In this document: one piece after another, positions 1-7,343 of the stretch
Numbering within the stretch: position 1 is the stretch's first letter
Layout of the letters: every line of letters begins with the position of its first letter
NCBI GenBank assembly: GCA_045660865.1
Contig: JAZREP010000007.1
Coordinates: forward strand, 1-52,923
Reading direction: 5' to 3'
DNA length: 52,923 nt
DNA from: CAZRRV01 sp045660865
GTDB taxonomy: Bacteria > Bacillota > Clostridia > Oscillospirales > Acutalibacteraceae
Notes under the pieces: generated by a model
The model's database searches: none
The model's input: only the letters and a program-made list of their open reading frames with translations
What the model was told of the DNA's origin: nothing
Position numbers and translations under genes: made by a program

Positions 1-737
1 TGGAACTGGCTAAGTATGTGCTGGAGACTGTTGGCATGCTGGAAAACTGCACCTTCCGTTTCTCCCAGTGGGATCCCGCCCGTGCCGGCATCAAGTATGA
101 AGGCACCGCCGAGCAGTGGGAAGAGGCACAGCGTGTCATGGGTCAGATCCTGGACAATCTGGGCGTAGACTACACCATCGGCATTGACGAAGCCGCTTTC
201 TATGGCCCCAAGCTGGACATCCAGTATAAGAACGTCTTCGGCAAGGAAGATACCATTGTCACCATCCAGATCGATATGCTCCTGGCTCAGAAGTTCGGCA
301 TGGAGTATGTGGACGCCGACGGTCAGAAAAAGACCCCCTATATCATCCACCGTACTTCTCTGGGCTGCTACGAGCGTACCCTGGCTTACCTGATCGAGCG
401 TTACGCAGGCGCACTGCCTCTGTGGATGATGCCTACCCAGGTAAAGGTGCTGCCTATCACAGACCGCACCCATGGCTATGCCAACGACCTGGTGGCAAAG
501 CTGGAAGCAGTGGGGATCCGTGCAGAGTCCGACTGCCGCAGTGAAAAGCTGGGCTACAAGATCCGGGAAGCACAGATGCAGAAGATCCCCTACATGCTTG
601 TGGTGGGTGACCGGGACATGGAAAATGGCACTGTTTCCGTTCGTACCCGTAAGGGCGACGATCTGGGCGCTATGGAGCCGGATGCATTTGTTGCCCGCTG
701 CCTTATGGAAATTGCCTCCAAGAGCAAAGAAGTTTAA
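1..737 (+). CDS. thrS: Threonyl-tRNA synthetase, C-terminal part
   Basis: This class II aminoacyl-tRNA synthetase charges tRNA-Thr in the cytoplasm. Only the C-terminal 245 or so residues are present, because the gene runs off the left edge and the reading frame is open from base 3. Visible are the ThrRS core motif AFYGPKLDIQ, the segment YIIHRTSLGCYERTLAYLIE (motif 3, with the zinc-site His of the family) and the anticodon-binding domain starting near PLWMMPTQVKVLPIT. The sequence GKEDTIVTIQID between them matches a clostridial subtype as I recall it. The Leu codons are nearly all CTG, unlike genes beyond 5.5 kb. A factor-independent terminator follows directly. The identification is firm; whether this is the only thrS of the organism cannot be seen. 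Confidence 0.95.
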   Translation, partial: ELAKYVLETVGMLENCTFRFSQWDPARAGIKYEGTAEQWEEAQRVMGQILDNLGVDYTIGIDEAAFYGPKLDIQYKNVFGKEDTIVTIQIDMLLAQKFGMEYVDADGQKKTPYIIHRTSLGCYERTLAYLIERYAGALPLWMMPTQVKVLPITDRTHGYANDLVAKLEAVGIRAESDCRSEKLGYKIREAQMQKIPYMLVVGDRDMENGTVSVRTRKGDDLGAMEPDAFVARCLMEIASKSKEV

Positions 738-749
738 GCTGCATAAAAA

Positions 750-776
750 CAAGCCACTGCGGTGGCTTGTTTTTTT
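750..776 (+). terminator. Rho-independent terminator of thrS
   Basis: The arms AAGCCAC and GTGGCTT form a tight hairpin that is followed by a run of seven T residues. It lies 13 bases after the thrS stop codon. Confidence 0.85.
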
Positions 777-836
777 CGGAATTTATGCTAAAATGATCTT
801 AGTAAGCTTATAAATCCACCTTTTTCGGAGGGGTCT

Positions 837-1616
837 ATGAAAAAGAGAGTATTGACCTGTATTGGCTGGTGCATGCCCCTGCTCCTGGCAGGCGCAGGCG
901 TGGTGTTCTGGAAAGCAATTCCCGGGTACAGCTTCAGCGGACTGATCTGCTTTGGTCTGGCAGGAATCGCTGTGATCTATAATTTGATCGCCTTGGTGAA
1001 AAAACGCTCCGTGCTGACAGCAAAGGTGCTGCGTACGGTATTTTCCTCGCTGGTGTGTATTCTTCTGGCTGTGGTGCTGATCACAGTCAGTTTGATCGTG
1101 AGGGTATCCTTTGGCGCGGAAGATACAAACTGCGAATACATTGTTGTTTTGGGTGCTAAGGTAAACGGAACCACACCGTCCCGCTCTCTGGCAGAGCGGA
1201 TCGATGCGGCCTATGCTTATTTGAAGGCGCATCCCGGGGTATCTGCAGTGCTGTCCGGCGGACAGGGTCCCGATGAGGGCATTTCCGAAGCCCAATGCAT
1301 GTATGAAAAACTGACCCAGATGGGCATTTCCCCCCAGAGGCTGTGGCTGGAGGACCGTTCCACCTCTACCTGGGAGAATCTGGTATTTTCCTTGGATCTG
1401 ATCGAGGAGCAGACCGGCAGCCGTCCCAAGACCCTGGGAATCGTATCCAGTGAATACCATCTGTTCCGGGCAGATTTGCTGGCACGGGCCTGCGGTGTAA
1501 GCACCCAGGGTATTCCAGCCAATACCAAGTGGCTGTCCCTGCGGATCAATAATTACCTGCGGGAAGTGGCCGGAGTTTGGCACTATCTTATTTTTGGAGG
1601 TTATGGGTATGATTGA
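837..1616 (+). CDS. DUF218 (YdcF/SanA/ElyC-type) membrane protein
   Basis: A 259-residue protein with three predicted membrane segments (about residues 5-26, 33-53 and 68-92), then a DUF218 domain (about 100-245). The family signatures are YIVVLGAKV (101-109), SGGQGPDEGISEA (140-152), LEDRSTSTWENL (171-182) and SSEYHLFRA (204-212). DUF218 proteins such as ElyC and SanA affect envelope integrity in enteric bacteria, but the reaction is not established, so no substrate is claimed. The start is supported by a CGGAGG site 8 bases upstream. The stop overlaps the next gene by 8 bases, which suggests a two-gene operon with the M42 peptidase. The composition is high in G+C like thrS. Confidence 0.85.
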   Translation: MKKRVLTCIGWCMPLLLAGAGVVFWKAIPGYSFSGLICFGLAGIAVIYNLIALVKKRSVLTAKVLRTVFSSLVCILLAVVLITVSLIVRVSFGAEDTNCEYIVVLGAKVNGTTPSRSLAERIDAAYAYLKAHPGVSAVLSGGQGPDEGISEAQCMYEKLTQMGISPQRLWLEDRSTSTWENLVFSLDLIEEQTGSRPKTLGIVSSEYHLFRADLLARACGVSTQGIPANTKWLSLRINNYLREVAGVWHYLIFGGYGYD

Positions 1617-2649
1617 GAGAAATTATGCGGAATTTGCGTGGGAAAAGACAGAAACCCTCCTTTCCATCGATTCTCCCTCCGGCTATACTTCCCGGGCGGC
1701 AAATTGGGTGAAAGAGAGCTTTGAGGCGTTGGGATTTTCGGCATCCATTACTACAAAGGGCGGCGTATTGGCAGACCTGGGCGGTGAAGATCAGGACAAT
1801 GCCCTGCTGCTGGAGGCCCATGTGGACACTCTGGGCGGTATGGTTGCCCAGATCAAGGGTAACGGAAGCCTGCGGATCACTCCCTTGGGCGGAATGAATG
1901 CAAATAACGCAGAGGCAGAGAATGTTTGGGTCTACACCCGGGGCGGCAAGGTCGTTGACGGAACGCTGCAGCTGTGCAATGCTTCCGTTCATGTCAACGG
2001 CGAGTATTCCAATGCCAAGCGTACCTTTGATGCCATGGAAGTGGTGCTGGACGAGGATGTAAAATCTGCGGAGGATACTGCCAAGCTGGGCATCGAGGTG
2101 GGGGATATCGTATGCTTTGATCCCCGCACCAGAAGAACTGCATCCGGCTATTTGAAGAGCCGTTTCCTGGATGACAAGCTGTCTGTGGGTATTTTGCTGG
2201 GCTTTGCCAAGTATCTGAAGGATAATGAAATTGTTCCTGACCGCCGTGTATATGTTCATGTGACGGTATACGAGGAAGTGGGGCATGGCGGCAGCGCATC
2301 GGTGCCTGCCGGCGTGACGGAGGCCATTTCCGTGGATATGGGATGTGTTGGTGACGGCTTAAATTGCACAGAGCGGCAGGTATCCATCTGCGCCAAGGAT
2401 TCCGGCGGCCCCTACAGCTACGAAGTGGTGGGTCGGCTGATTTCGGCAGCCAAGGCAACAGGTGCGGATTATGCGGTGGATGTTTACCCCTACTATGGCT
2501 CCGATGTGGAGGCCACATTGCGCAGCGGTGCGGATATTCGTCATGGCTTGATCGGCGCTGGCGTTTATGCAAGCCACGGCTATGAGCGCAGCCACATGGA
2601 TGGCGTGTATCAGACATTAAAAGTCCTTTGCGGCTATCTGGGAATATAA
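1609..2649 (+). CDS. M42 family metal-dependent aminopeptidase
   Basis: A 346-residue cytosolic co-catalytic metallopeptidase of the M42 (glutamyl aminopeptidase/endoglucanase-like) family, which trims N-terminal residues from peptides. Metal and catalytic residues are readable: AHVDTLGGM (His71, Asp73), FLDDK (Asp189), the catalytic EEVGHGG (Glu222-Glu223), VDMG (Asp243) and the late His in YASHGYERSHMD (His323). I chose ATG 1609 because the GGAGG at 1596-1600 sits 8 bases before it; ATG 1603 and TTG 1594 are too close to that site or inside it. It overlaps the preceding DUF218 gene by 8 bases, so translation is probably coupled. A strong terminator follows. Confidence 0.9.
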   Translation: MIERNYAEFAWEKTETLLSIDSPSGYTSRAANWVKESFEALGFSASITTKGGVLADLGGEDQDNALLLEAHVDTLGGMVAQIKGNGSLRITPLGGMNANNAEAENVWVYTRGGKVVDGTLQLCNASVHVNGEYSNAKRTFDAMEVVLDEDVKSAEDTAKLGIEVGDIVCFDPRTRRTASGYLKSRFLDDKLSVGILLGFAKYLKDNEIVPDRRVYVHVTVYEEVGHGGSASVPAGVTEAISVDMGCVGDGLNCTERQVSICAKDSGGPYSYEVVGRLISAAKATGADYAVDVYPYYGSDVEATLRSGADIRHGLIGAGVYASHGYERSHMDGVYQTLKVLCGYLGI

Positions 2650-2652
2650 ACC

Positions 2653-2686
2653 AAAAAATCAGCCCCAAACCGGGGCTGATTTTTTG
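2653..2686. terminator. Bidirectional terminator between convergent genes
   Basis: The arms ATCAGCCCC and GGGGCTGAT, with an AAAC-type loop, are flanked by A-run and T-run on either side. It therefore serves both the M42 gene (+) and the beta-galactosidase gene (-), whose stop codon touches it. Confidence 0.85.
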
Positions 2687-5029
2687 TTAAGCCAGTATGG
2701 AGAAATCTACGGTGACGGTGTTCGTTTGGGAGGTGGAGACAGTCAGCCGGGCGGTGCCGGAGACACCGGTTGTACGGATATAGGTACCGCACATACCGCC
2801 CTCAGCAGTAACCGTTTCTGGACCTACCAGATGGGCATCGCCGGTCAGCGTGAACTGCACCGGAAGCTGGGCATAAGGGGCAGGGTTGCCGTACTTATCC
2901 AGAATGCGCACACGGACAGAAGCCATATCGTAGGAGGCACCCTCAGACAGGGTAGTATGGCTGGGGGTTACCTCCAGGTGCAGATCGCAGTTGGGGCAGC
3001 AGGTGACGGAAACAACCACCTGTCCTGCCTGCACGGCATCAAACCGCCAAACGGTGGATTCACCGCCCCAGTTGCCGATATATTTTCCGTAGAGTGCCAT
3101 GCCGTCATCCATGGTCAGCCGGTAACGAAGTATGCACCAGCCCATTAATAGCTTGGCGCTTAGGGGCATATTGCCCAAGCCATACTCAGCGAGATTCAGC
3201 AGGCACTTTCGCAGAAGCGCGGCTTTTTTGGGAGGAAAGCCCTCCTGGGTTTCCAGTAGACCGCCAATGGGATCGTCCAGAAGCATGGGAGCGTGAGGCA
3301 GACCCTTCCAGCCCTTTTTAGAGAGCTTGGATACAAAGCGGTCATTTTTATAAAGGTGCACTTCATCCGCATTGGTGAAAGCATAGACTTTTCCCAGTTC
3401 TCCGCCGGGATAGTCACCGATGTCCATATTGGAGCTAATGGTCAAAACCGGTGTTTTTTCCTGCTGACTGGCATAGACAGAAGCGGCGGTCTTGGGATTA
3501 CGGAAGGTATCCAGAACACCGTGATAGCATACCCGGTCACCGGAACCGAAATCCTTATGGGTAAGGTAGTCGAACATGCACCAGCCGAAGCAGCCTGCGT
3601 GCTCTCCGGAGGCTGCAGCGGAATCTTGCACCCGAGCGTGGCGCAGAGCATGCTCCTGCCTGCGCTCCCAGGTGTCAAAAGCTTTGGTGGGGAACATGTG
3701 GCCACTGTGCTCGGAAACCAGATAACCCTTCTGCATATCGGTGGTGACATCTTTTTTGCGCCGGGTGCCGGGATTGTTGCCCTCATGGGAGAAGTCATTA
3801 TAGGCATATACATCCTCCAAAAGGCTGCTCTTTTGGATGCAGCGGACACCGGAGGTGGGACGGCTGGGGTCCAATTCATGGGCAATGGCGTTGGTGCGCT
3901 GATACAGGGCGTCGTTGTCCATACTCTCATTGATCCGCACGCCCCACAGGACGATGCTGGGGTGGTTGCGGTACTGGAGTACCATTTCCTTGACATTTTC
4001 ACAGGCCTGGTCCTGCCAGTCCGGACCGCCAATATGCTGCCAGCCGGGAATTTCGGTAAAGACTATAAGTCCCAGTCGGTCACATTCATCGATAAAATAT
4101 TGGCTCTGGGGATAATGAGAGGTACGGACTGCGGTGCAGCCCAGTTCCTGTTTCAAGATCCGGGCATCCTGTCTTTGCAGGCTTTCCGGAGCAGCATAGC
4201 CCACATAAGGGTAGCACTGGTGGCGGTTCAGACCCCGGAGGAATGTCTTTTTCCCGTTGAGATAGAAGCCGTCAGCTTTGAACTGGGCAGTACGGAAACC
4301 AAAGACGGTTTCCTGCACATCCACAGAGGAATCACCTCGCTTCAAAGAAACGCGGCAGGTGTAGAGATAGGGATTCTCTGTGTCCCAGACCTTAGCATCG
4401 GGAAGAGAAAGGGTGACTTGACCGCAGGGTTCTCCCTCGCAGGAGGCCACAGCGCATCCGTCAGCATCCACAAGCTCCACCACAATGCGGCAATCGTCGG
4501 CGTTTTCGGTACAGACGGCTACCTGGGCAGTGGTCGTGGTAGGGGTGGTCACATAAATATCCTGGATGCAGCTTTGTTCCCGAATATCCAGCCAAACCTC
4601 CCGGTACAGACCGCCGTAGGTCAGATAGTCAATGACAAAGCCAAAGGGAGGAACCGCCGGGTTTTCCGTGGCATCCAGCCGGACAGCAATTTGGTTATTT
4701 TCCCCATAATGGACGAAATCCGTGATCTCCACCCGAAAGGCAGTATAGCCTGTGCGGTGGGTGGCAACCTCGGTCTGATTAACATAGACAGTAGCAATGT
4801 GCCCGGCGGCATCAAATTGCAGGAAAAGCCGCTTTCCCCGGGCATTTTCCTCTACAAACAGGTCCCGGCGGTAACCGCAAATCATTTGATAAGTATTGTG
4901 ATCAGCATAATGTAGGGGCATTTCCCGGACGGTATGGGGCAGACGGACAGCCTGTCCACTGGCTTCTCCGGACGCAAATGCGTCGGACCAGCTTTCCGTA
5001 AATTCCCAGTGATTGCAAAGACTCAGCAT
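2687..5029 (-). CDS. Glycoside hydrolase family 2 protein (beta-galactosidase type)
   Basis: A 780-residue GH2 enzyme, expected to hydrolyse beta-linked galactosides or related sugars; no signal peptide is seen, so it should be cytosolic. The order is an N-terminal sugar-binding domain (about 1-150), an Ig-like domain (150-250), a TIM barrel (about 255-530) starting at FLRGLNRHQCYPYVG, and C-terminal beta-sandwich regions including an Ig-like tail (about 690-780). The acid/base is Glu368 in WGVRINES. The likely nucleophile is Glu440 in VSEHSGHMFPTK, by comparison with clostridial GH2 enzymes. The start is supported by GGAGG at 5034-5038. The gene is monocistronic, with the same high-G+C codon use as thrS. 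Exact substrate (lactose or a plant or host glycan) cannot be told from sequence. Confidence 0.9.
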   Translation of the reverse strand: MLSLCNHWEFTESWSDAFASGEASGQAVRLPHTVREMPLHYADHNTYQMICGYRRDLFVEENARGKRLFLQFDAAGHIATVYVNQTEVATHRTGYTAFRVEITDFVHYGENNQIAVRLDATENPAVPPFGFVIDYLTYGGLYREVWLDIREQSCIQDIYVTTPTTTTAQVAVCTENADDCRIVVELVDADGCAVASCEGEPCGQVTLSLPDAKVWDTENPYLYTCRVSLKRGDSSVDVQETVFGFRTAQFKADGFYLNGKKTFLRGLNRHQCYPYVGYAAPESLQRQDARILKQELGCTAVRTSHYPQSQYFIDECDRLGLIVFTEIPGWQHIGGPDWQDQACENVKEMVLQYRNHPSIVLWGVRINESMDNDALYQRTNAIAHELDPSRPTSGVRCIQKSSLLEDVYAYNDFSHEGNNPGTRRKKDVTTDMQKGYLVSEHSGHMFPTKAFDTWERRQEHALRHARVQDSAAASGEHAGCFGWCMFDYLTHKDFGSGDRVCYHGVLDTFRNPKTAASVYASQQEKTPVLTISSNMDIGDYPGGELGKVYAFTNADEVHLYKNDRFVSKLSKKGWKGLPHAPMLLDDPIGGLLETQEGFPPKKAALLRKCLLNLAEYGLGNMPLSAKLLMGWCILRYRLTMDDGMALYGKYIGNWGGESTVWRFDAVQAGQVVVSVTCCPNCDLHLEVTPSHTTLSEGASYDMASVRVRILDKYGNPAPYAQLPVQFTLTGDAHLVGPETVTAEGGMCGTYIRTTGVSGTARLTVSTSQTNTVTVDFSILA

Positions 5030-5098
5030 AGCAAACCTCCAAGCTTTTTTCTTATCATACGGGAATGAAGAATAAATTGCAACAAGAAAAAATTATAC

Positions 5099-5127
5099 TT
5101 GCTTTTTTGGAGAAAGTATACTATACT
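5099..5127 (+). promoter_or_regulatory. Sigma-A promoter driving the tRNA-Leu locus
   Basis: The -35 TTGCTT and -10 TATACT are separated by exactly 17 bases. The expected start lies just before the truncated tRNA-Leu copy at 5142, so the partial copy, the insert and the intact tRNA would be on one transcript. Confidence 0.6.
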
Positions 5128-5141
5128 ATTGGAGCACCGAT

Positions 5142-5330
5142 GCCGGTGTGATGGAATGGTAGACGTAGTGGACTCAAAATCCATCGTTGCGAATCCGAGC
5201 GCCGCCTGTGGCGGAAGAAGCGAGGATGCAGCAAGTGCAGCGGTCTGCAGGAAACGAGCCTGCTTCGTCAGGCGAAGTTTACGCAGGGCACCGCAAACGA
5301 TGGCGACATCAGCCGCCCATAGGCGGCCAC
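5142..5330 (+). pseudogene. tRNA-Leu 5' half fused to a structured G+C-rich insert
   Basis: Bases 5142-5183 are identical to the first 42 nt of the intact tRNA-Leu downstream (acceptor strand, D arm and most of the anticodon arm). The sequence then leaves the tRNA. An imperfect inverted repeat, CCATCGTTGCG at 5181-5191 against CGCAAACGATGG at 5292-5303, encloses about 100 nt with several hairpins (5202-5214, 5247-5263, 5258-5273). Just after it, GATGGCGACATC (5299-5310) resembles the variable arm of the intact gene, and CCGCC-CATA-GGCGG (5313-5326) takes the place of a T arm. It looks like a tRNA gene interrupted by a repeat or a decayed duplicate. It cannot fold as a normal tRNA. Whether the transcript is processed is unknown. 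Confidence 0.6.
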
Positions 5331-5385
5331 CTTATAAAAAAGATCGTCGACAGCGGTCGGCAATCTATATATGAAAAGCACACCT

Positions 5386-5471
5386 GCCGGTGTGATGGAA
5401 TGGTAGACGTAGTGGACTCAAAATCCACCGCTGGCGACAGCGTGCCGGTTCGAGTCCGGCCACCGGCACCA
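5386..5471 (+). tRNA. tRNA-Leu (anticodon CAA)
   Basis: The 86-nt gene folds as a complete class II tRNA. The acceptor arms GCCGGTG and CACCGGC match. The anticodon stem GTGGA/TCCAC holds the loop CTCAAAA, giving anticodon CAA, which reads UUG. The variable arm is CGCT-GGCGAC-AGCG, the T arm GCCGG-TTCGAGT-CCGGC, and CCA is encoded. A 42-nt duplicate of its 5' half lies 244 bases upstream. It sits where base composition changes from high to low G+C. Confidence 0.95.
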
Positions 5472-5475
5472 TCTA

Positions 5476-5516
5476 AAGAATCTCGATACGCAATTGCGTA
5501 TCGAGATTCTTATTTT
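5476..5516 (+). terminator. Perfect 36-nt palindromic terminator after tRNA-Leu
   Basis: Bases 5476-5511 form a perfect palindrome centred on CAATTG (5491-5496). A T-rich stretch follows on the plus strand, as expected for the tRNA terminator. Confidence 0.8.
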
Positions 5517-5530
5517 TATTTATTAAAAGA

Positions 5531-5566
5531 AAAGACCCGAATTCGTTTGAATTCGGGCCTTTTTTA
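5531..5566. terminator. Terminator of the hydrogenase operon
   Basis: CCCGAATTC (5536-5544) and GAATTCGGG (5549-5557) pair around a GTTT loop. There is a T run on the plus side and T-rich sequence on the minus side. It lies directly past the hndD stop, so it ends the long minus-strand operon and may also back up the tRNA terminator. Confidence 0.8.
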
Positions 5567-5567
5567 A

Positions 5568-7325
5568 TTATTTAATTACAGACTTAGAACGGTCTACGTA
5601 AGAGGTGTGTAAGCACTCGTGAGCCTTGTGGCTGCCGGGCTTCTCAAAGTAGTCAGCGTAAATCTGTTTGATAACCGGGTTATCATGCGATTTGCGATAA
5701 GTGTTAGCAGCATCGGAATTGTAAAGTACCGAAGCACGAAGAGCCGGAATATCCTTTTGCATTCTAATTGATGCAGGTTGAATCGGCTGGCCACCGCCGT
5801 TTACACAACCGCCGGGGCAACCCATGATTTCGATAAAGTGGTAAGATTTTTCACCACTCTCAACCTTCTTAAGCAATTCGTGAGCTGCTTCCATACCGCT
5901 GGCAACAGCAATGTTTACATCCATACCGGCAATTTTAAGAGTAGCTTCTTTGAATGATGCGGTACCACGAACAACCTCGTAGTCAACATTATCAAAGGAT
6001 TTGCCCTCTAAAACTTCAGCAACGGTACGTAAAGCTGCTTCCATAACACCACCGGTAGCACCGAAGATAACAGCAGCACCACTGGCTTCACCGAGAGGAT
6101 TGTCAAATGCTTCATCCGGCAGCTCAACAAAGTTGATGCCTGCACGTTGAATCATATAACCGAGCTCACGTGTAGTGATGGAAACATCAACATCAGGAAC
6201 ACCTGCTGCGGCCTGGTCGTCACGGCCAAGCTCAAATTTCTTAGCTGTACAAGGCATAACAGAAACGGAAACGATGTTTTTCGGGTCGATACCGTTCTTT
6301 TCAGCATACCAAGTTTTAATAACAGCACCAAACATTTGTTGCGGTGACTTACAGCTTGAAAGGTTGGGAATCATATTCGGATGATACATCTCGCAGAATT
6401 TAATCCAACCGGGTGAGCAGGAGGTGATAAGGGGAAGAGCGCCACCATTTTGTACACGGTTGATAAACTCTGTGCCTTCCTCCATAATTGTAAGGTCAGC
6501 AGAGAAATCGGTATCAAATACCTTGCTGAAACCTAAGCGGCGAAGAGCGGCAACCATTTTGCCGGTAACATCAGTACCGATAGCCATACCGAACATTTCA
6601 CCAAGAGCTGCACGAACAGCCGGAGCAGTTTGTACAATAACAATCTTTTCGGGGTCTGCAATAGCCTCAAATACCTTGTCGGTATCGTCACGCTCGGTTA
6701 AAGCACCGGTCGGGCAGTTAGTGATACACTGACCGCAGGAAATACAAGCAACCTCGTTAAGTTCTTTGTCAAAAGCACAACCAATATGGGTGTCAAAACC
6801 ACGGTCATTAGCGCCGATAACGCCTACATGCTGCATCTCACAAGCGGCAACACAACGACGGCAAAGGATACATTTGTTGTTATCTCTTACCAAATGGGGT
6901 GTGCTGTTGTCCAATTCATAAACCGGACGGTCACCGTCAAAGTGACCCTCGTTATCTACACCGTAAGCGTGGCAGAGGGTCTGCAGTTCGCAGTTGCCGG
7001 AGCGGGTGCAGGATAAGCACTTGCGGTTATGAGTTGAAAGGATTAATTCAAGTGTTGTTTTGCGAGACTTTTGAATAGCGGGAGTATTGGTGCGAATCTC
7101 CATACCCTCAGAAACAGGGTAAACACAGGAAGCAACCGAACGGAATCCACGACCCTCATTAGCCTCAACAATACAAATACGGCAAGCGCCGATTTCATTA
7201 CGCTCTTTCATGTAGCAGAGCGTAGGGATATCAATGTTAACTTTTCTTGCGGCCTCCAAAATGGTAGAACCGGCAGGTACGGAGACATCCATACCGTTGA
7301 TTTTTACATTAATCATATCAGACAT
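5568..7325 (-). CDS. hndD: [FeFe] hydrogenase catalytic subunit, HndD/HydA type
   Basis: A 585-residue catalytic subunit of a cytosolic multimeric NAD(P)-linked [FeFe] hydrogenase that makes or consumes H2. N-terminal [2Fe-2S] plant-type ferredoxin domain (Cys37, 48, 51, 67), then a His/Cys [4Fe-4S] site (His99, Cys103, 106, 112), two [4Fe-4S] clusters (about 152-204), then the H-cluster domain: L1 TSCSPGW (301-307), L2 MPCTAKKFE (357-365) and L3 IMGCPGGCVNGGGQP (500-514). L1 has Ser where many monomeric enzymes have a second Cys; I recall this form in NAD(P)-linked enzymes, but it needs an alignment. It is the last gene of the operon, 18 bases after hndC, with HndA/B/C homologues upstream. 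This gene order matches the NADP-reducing or electron-bifurcating hydrogenases. Confidence 0.95.
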   Translation of the reverse strand: MSDMINVKINGMDVSVPAGSTILEAARKVNIDIPTLCYMKERNEIGACRICIVEANEGRGFRSVASCVYPVSEGMEIRTNTPAIQKSRKTTLELILSTHNRKCLSCTRSGNCELQTLCHAYGVDNEGHFDGDRPVYELDNSTPHLVRDNNKCILCRRCVAACEMQHVGVIGANDRGFDTHIGCAFDKELNEVACISCGQCITNCPTGALTERDDTDKVFEAIADPEKIVIVQTAPAVRAALGEMFGMAIGTDVTGKMVAALRRLGFSKVFDTDFSADLTIMEEGTEFINRVQNGGALPLITSCSPGWIKFCEMYHPNMIPNLSSCKSPQQMFGAVIKTWYAEKNGIDPKNIVSVSVMPCTAKKFELGRDDQAAAGVPDVDVSITTRELGYMIQRAGINFVELPDEAFDNPLGEASGAAVIFGATGGVMEAALRTVAEVLEGKSFDNVDYEVVRGTASFKEATLKIAGMDVNIAVASGMEAAHELLKKVESGEKSYHFIEIMGCPGGCVNGGGQPIQPASIRMQKDIPALRASVLYNSDAANTYRKSHDNPVIKQIYADYFEKPGSHKAHECLHTSYVDRSKSVIK

Positions 7326-7343
7326 TGTATGTACTCTCCTTCC

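Noticed and set aside
783..1583. 266-residue minus-strand frame opposite the DUF218 gene
   Set aside because: Antisense shadow with no ribosome-binding site; the plus strand has a clear family match.
3293..4915. 540-residue open frame on the plus strand opposite the GH2 gene
   Set aside because: It is the antisense shadow of a well-supported GH2 enzyme in G+C-rich DNA. It has no ribosome-binding site and no family motif.
5184..5330. Group I intron in the first tRNA-Leu copy
   Set aside because: The insert begins after the anticodon stem rather than inside the anticodon as in known tRNA-Leu introns. It is far shorter and the 3' half of the tRNA does not resume intact.
5099..5567. Open frames crossing the tRNA-Leu region (91 and 126 residues)
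   Set aside because: They run through the tRNA and its partial copy. The translation has no family features and no start signal.
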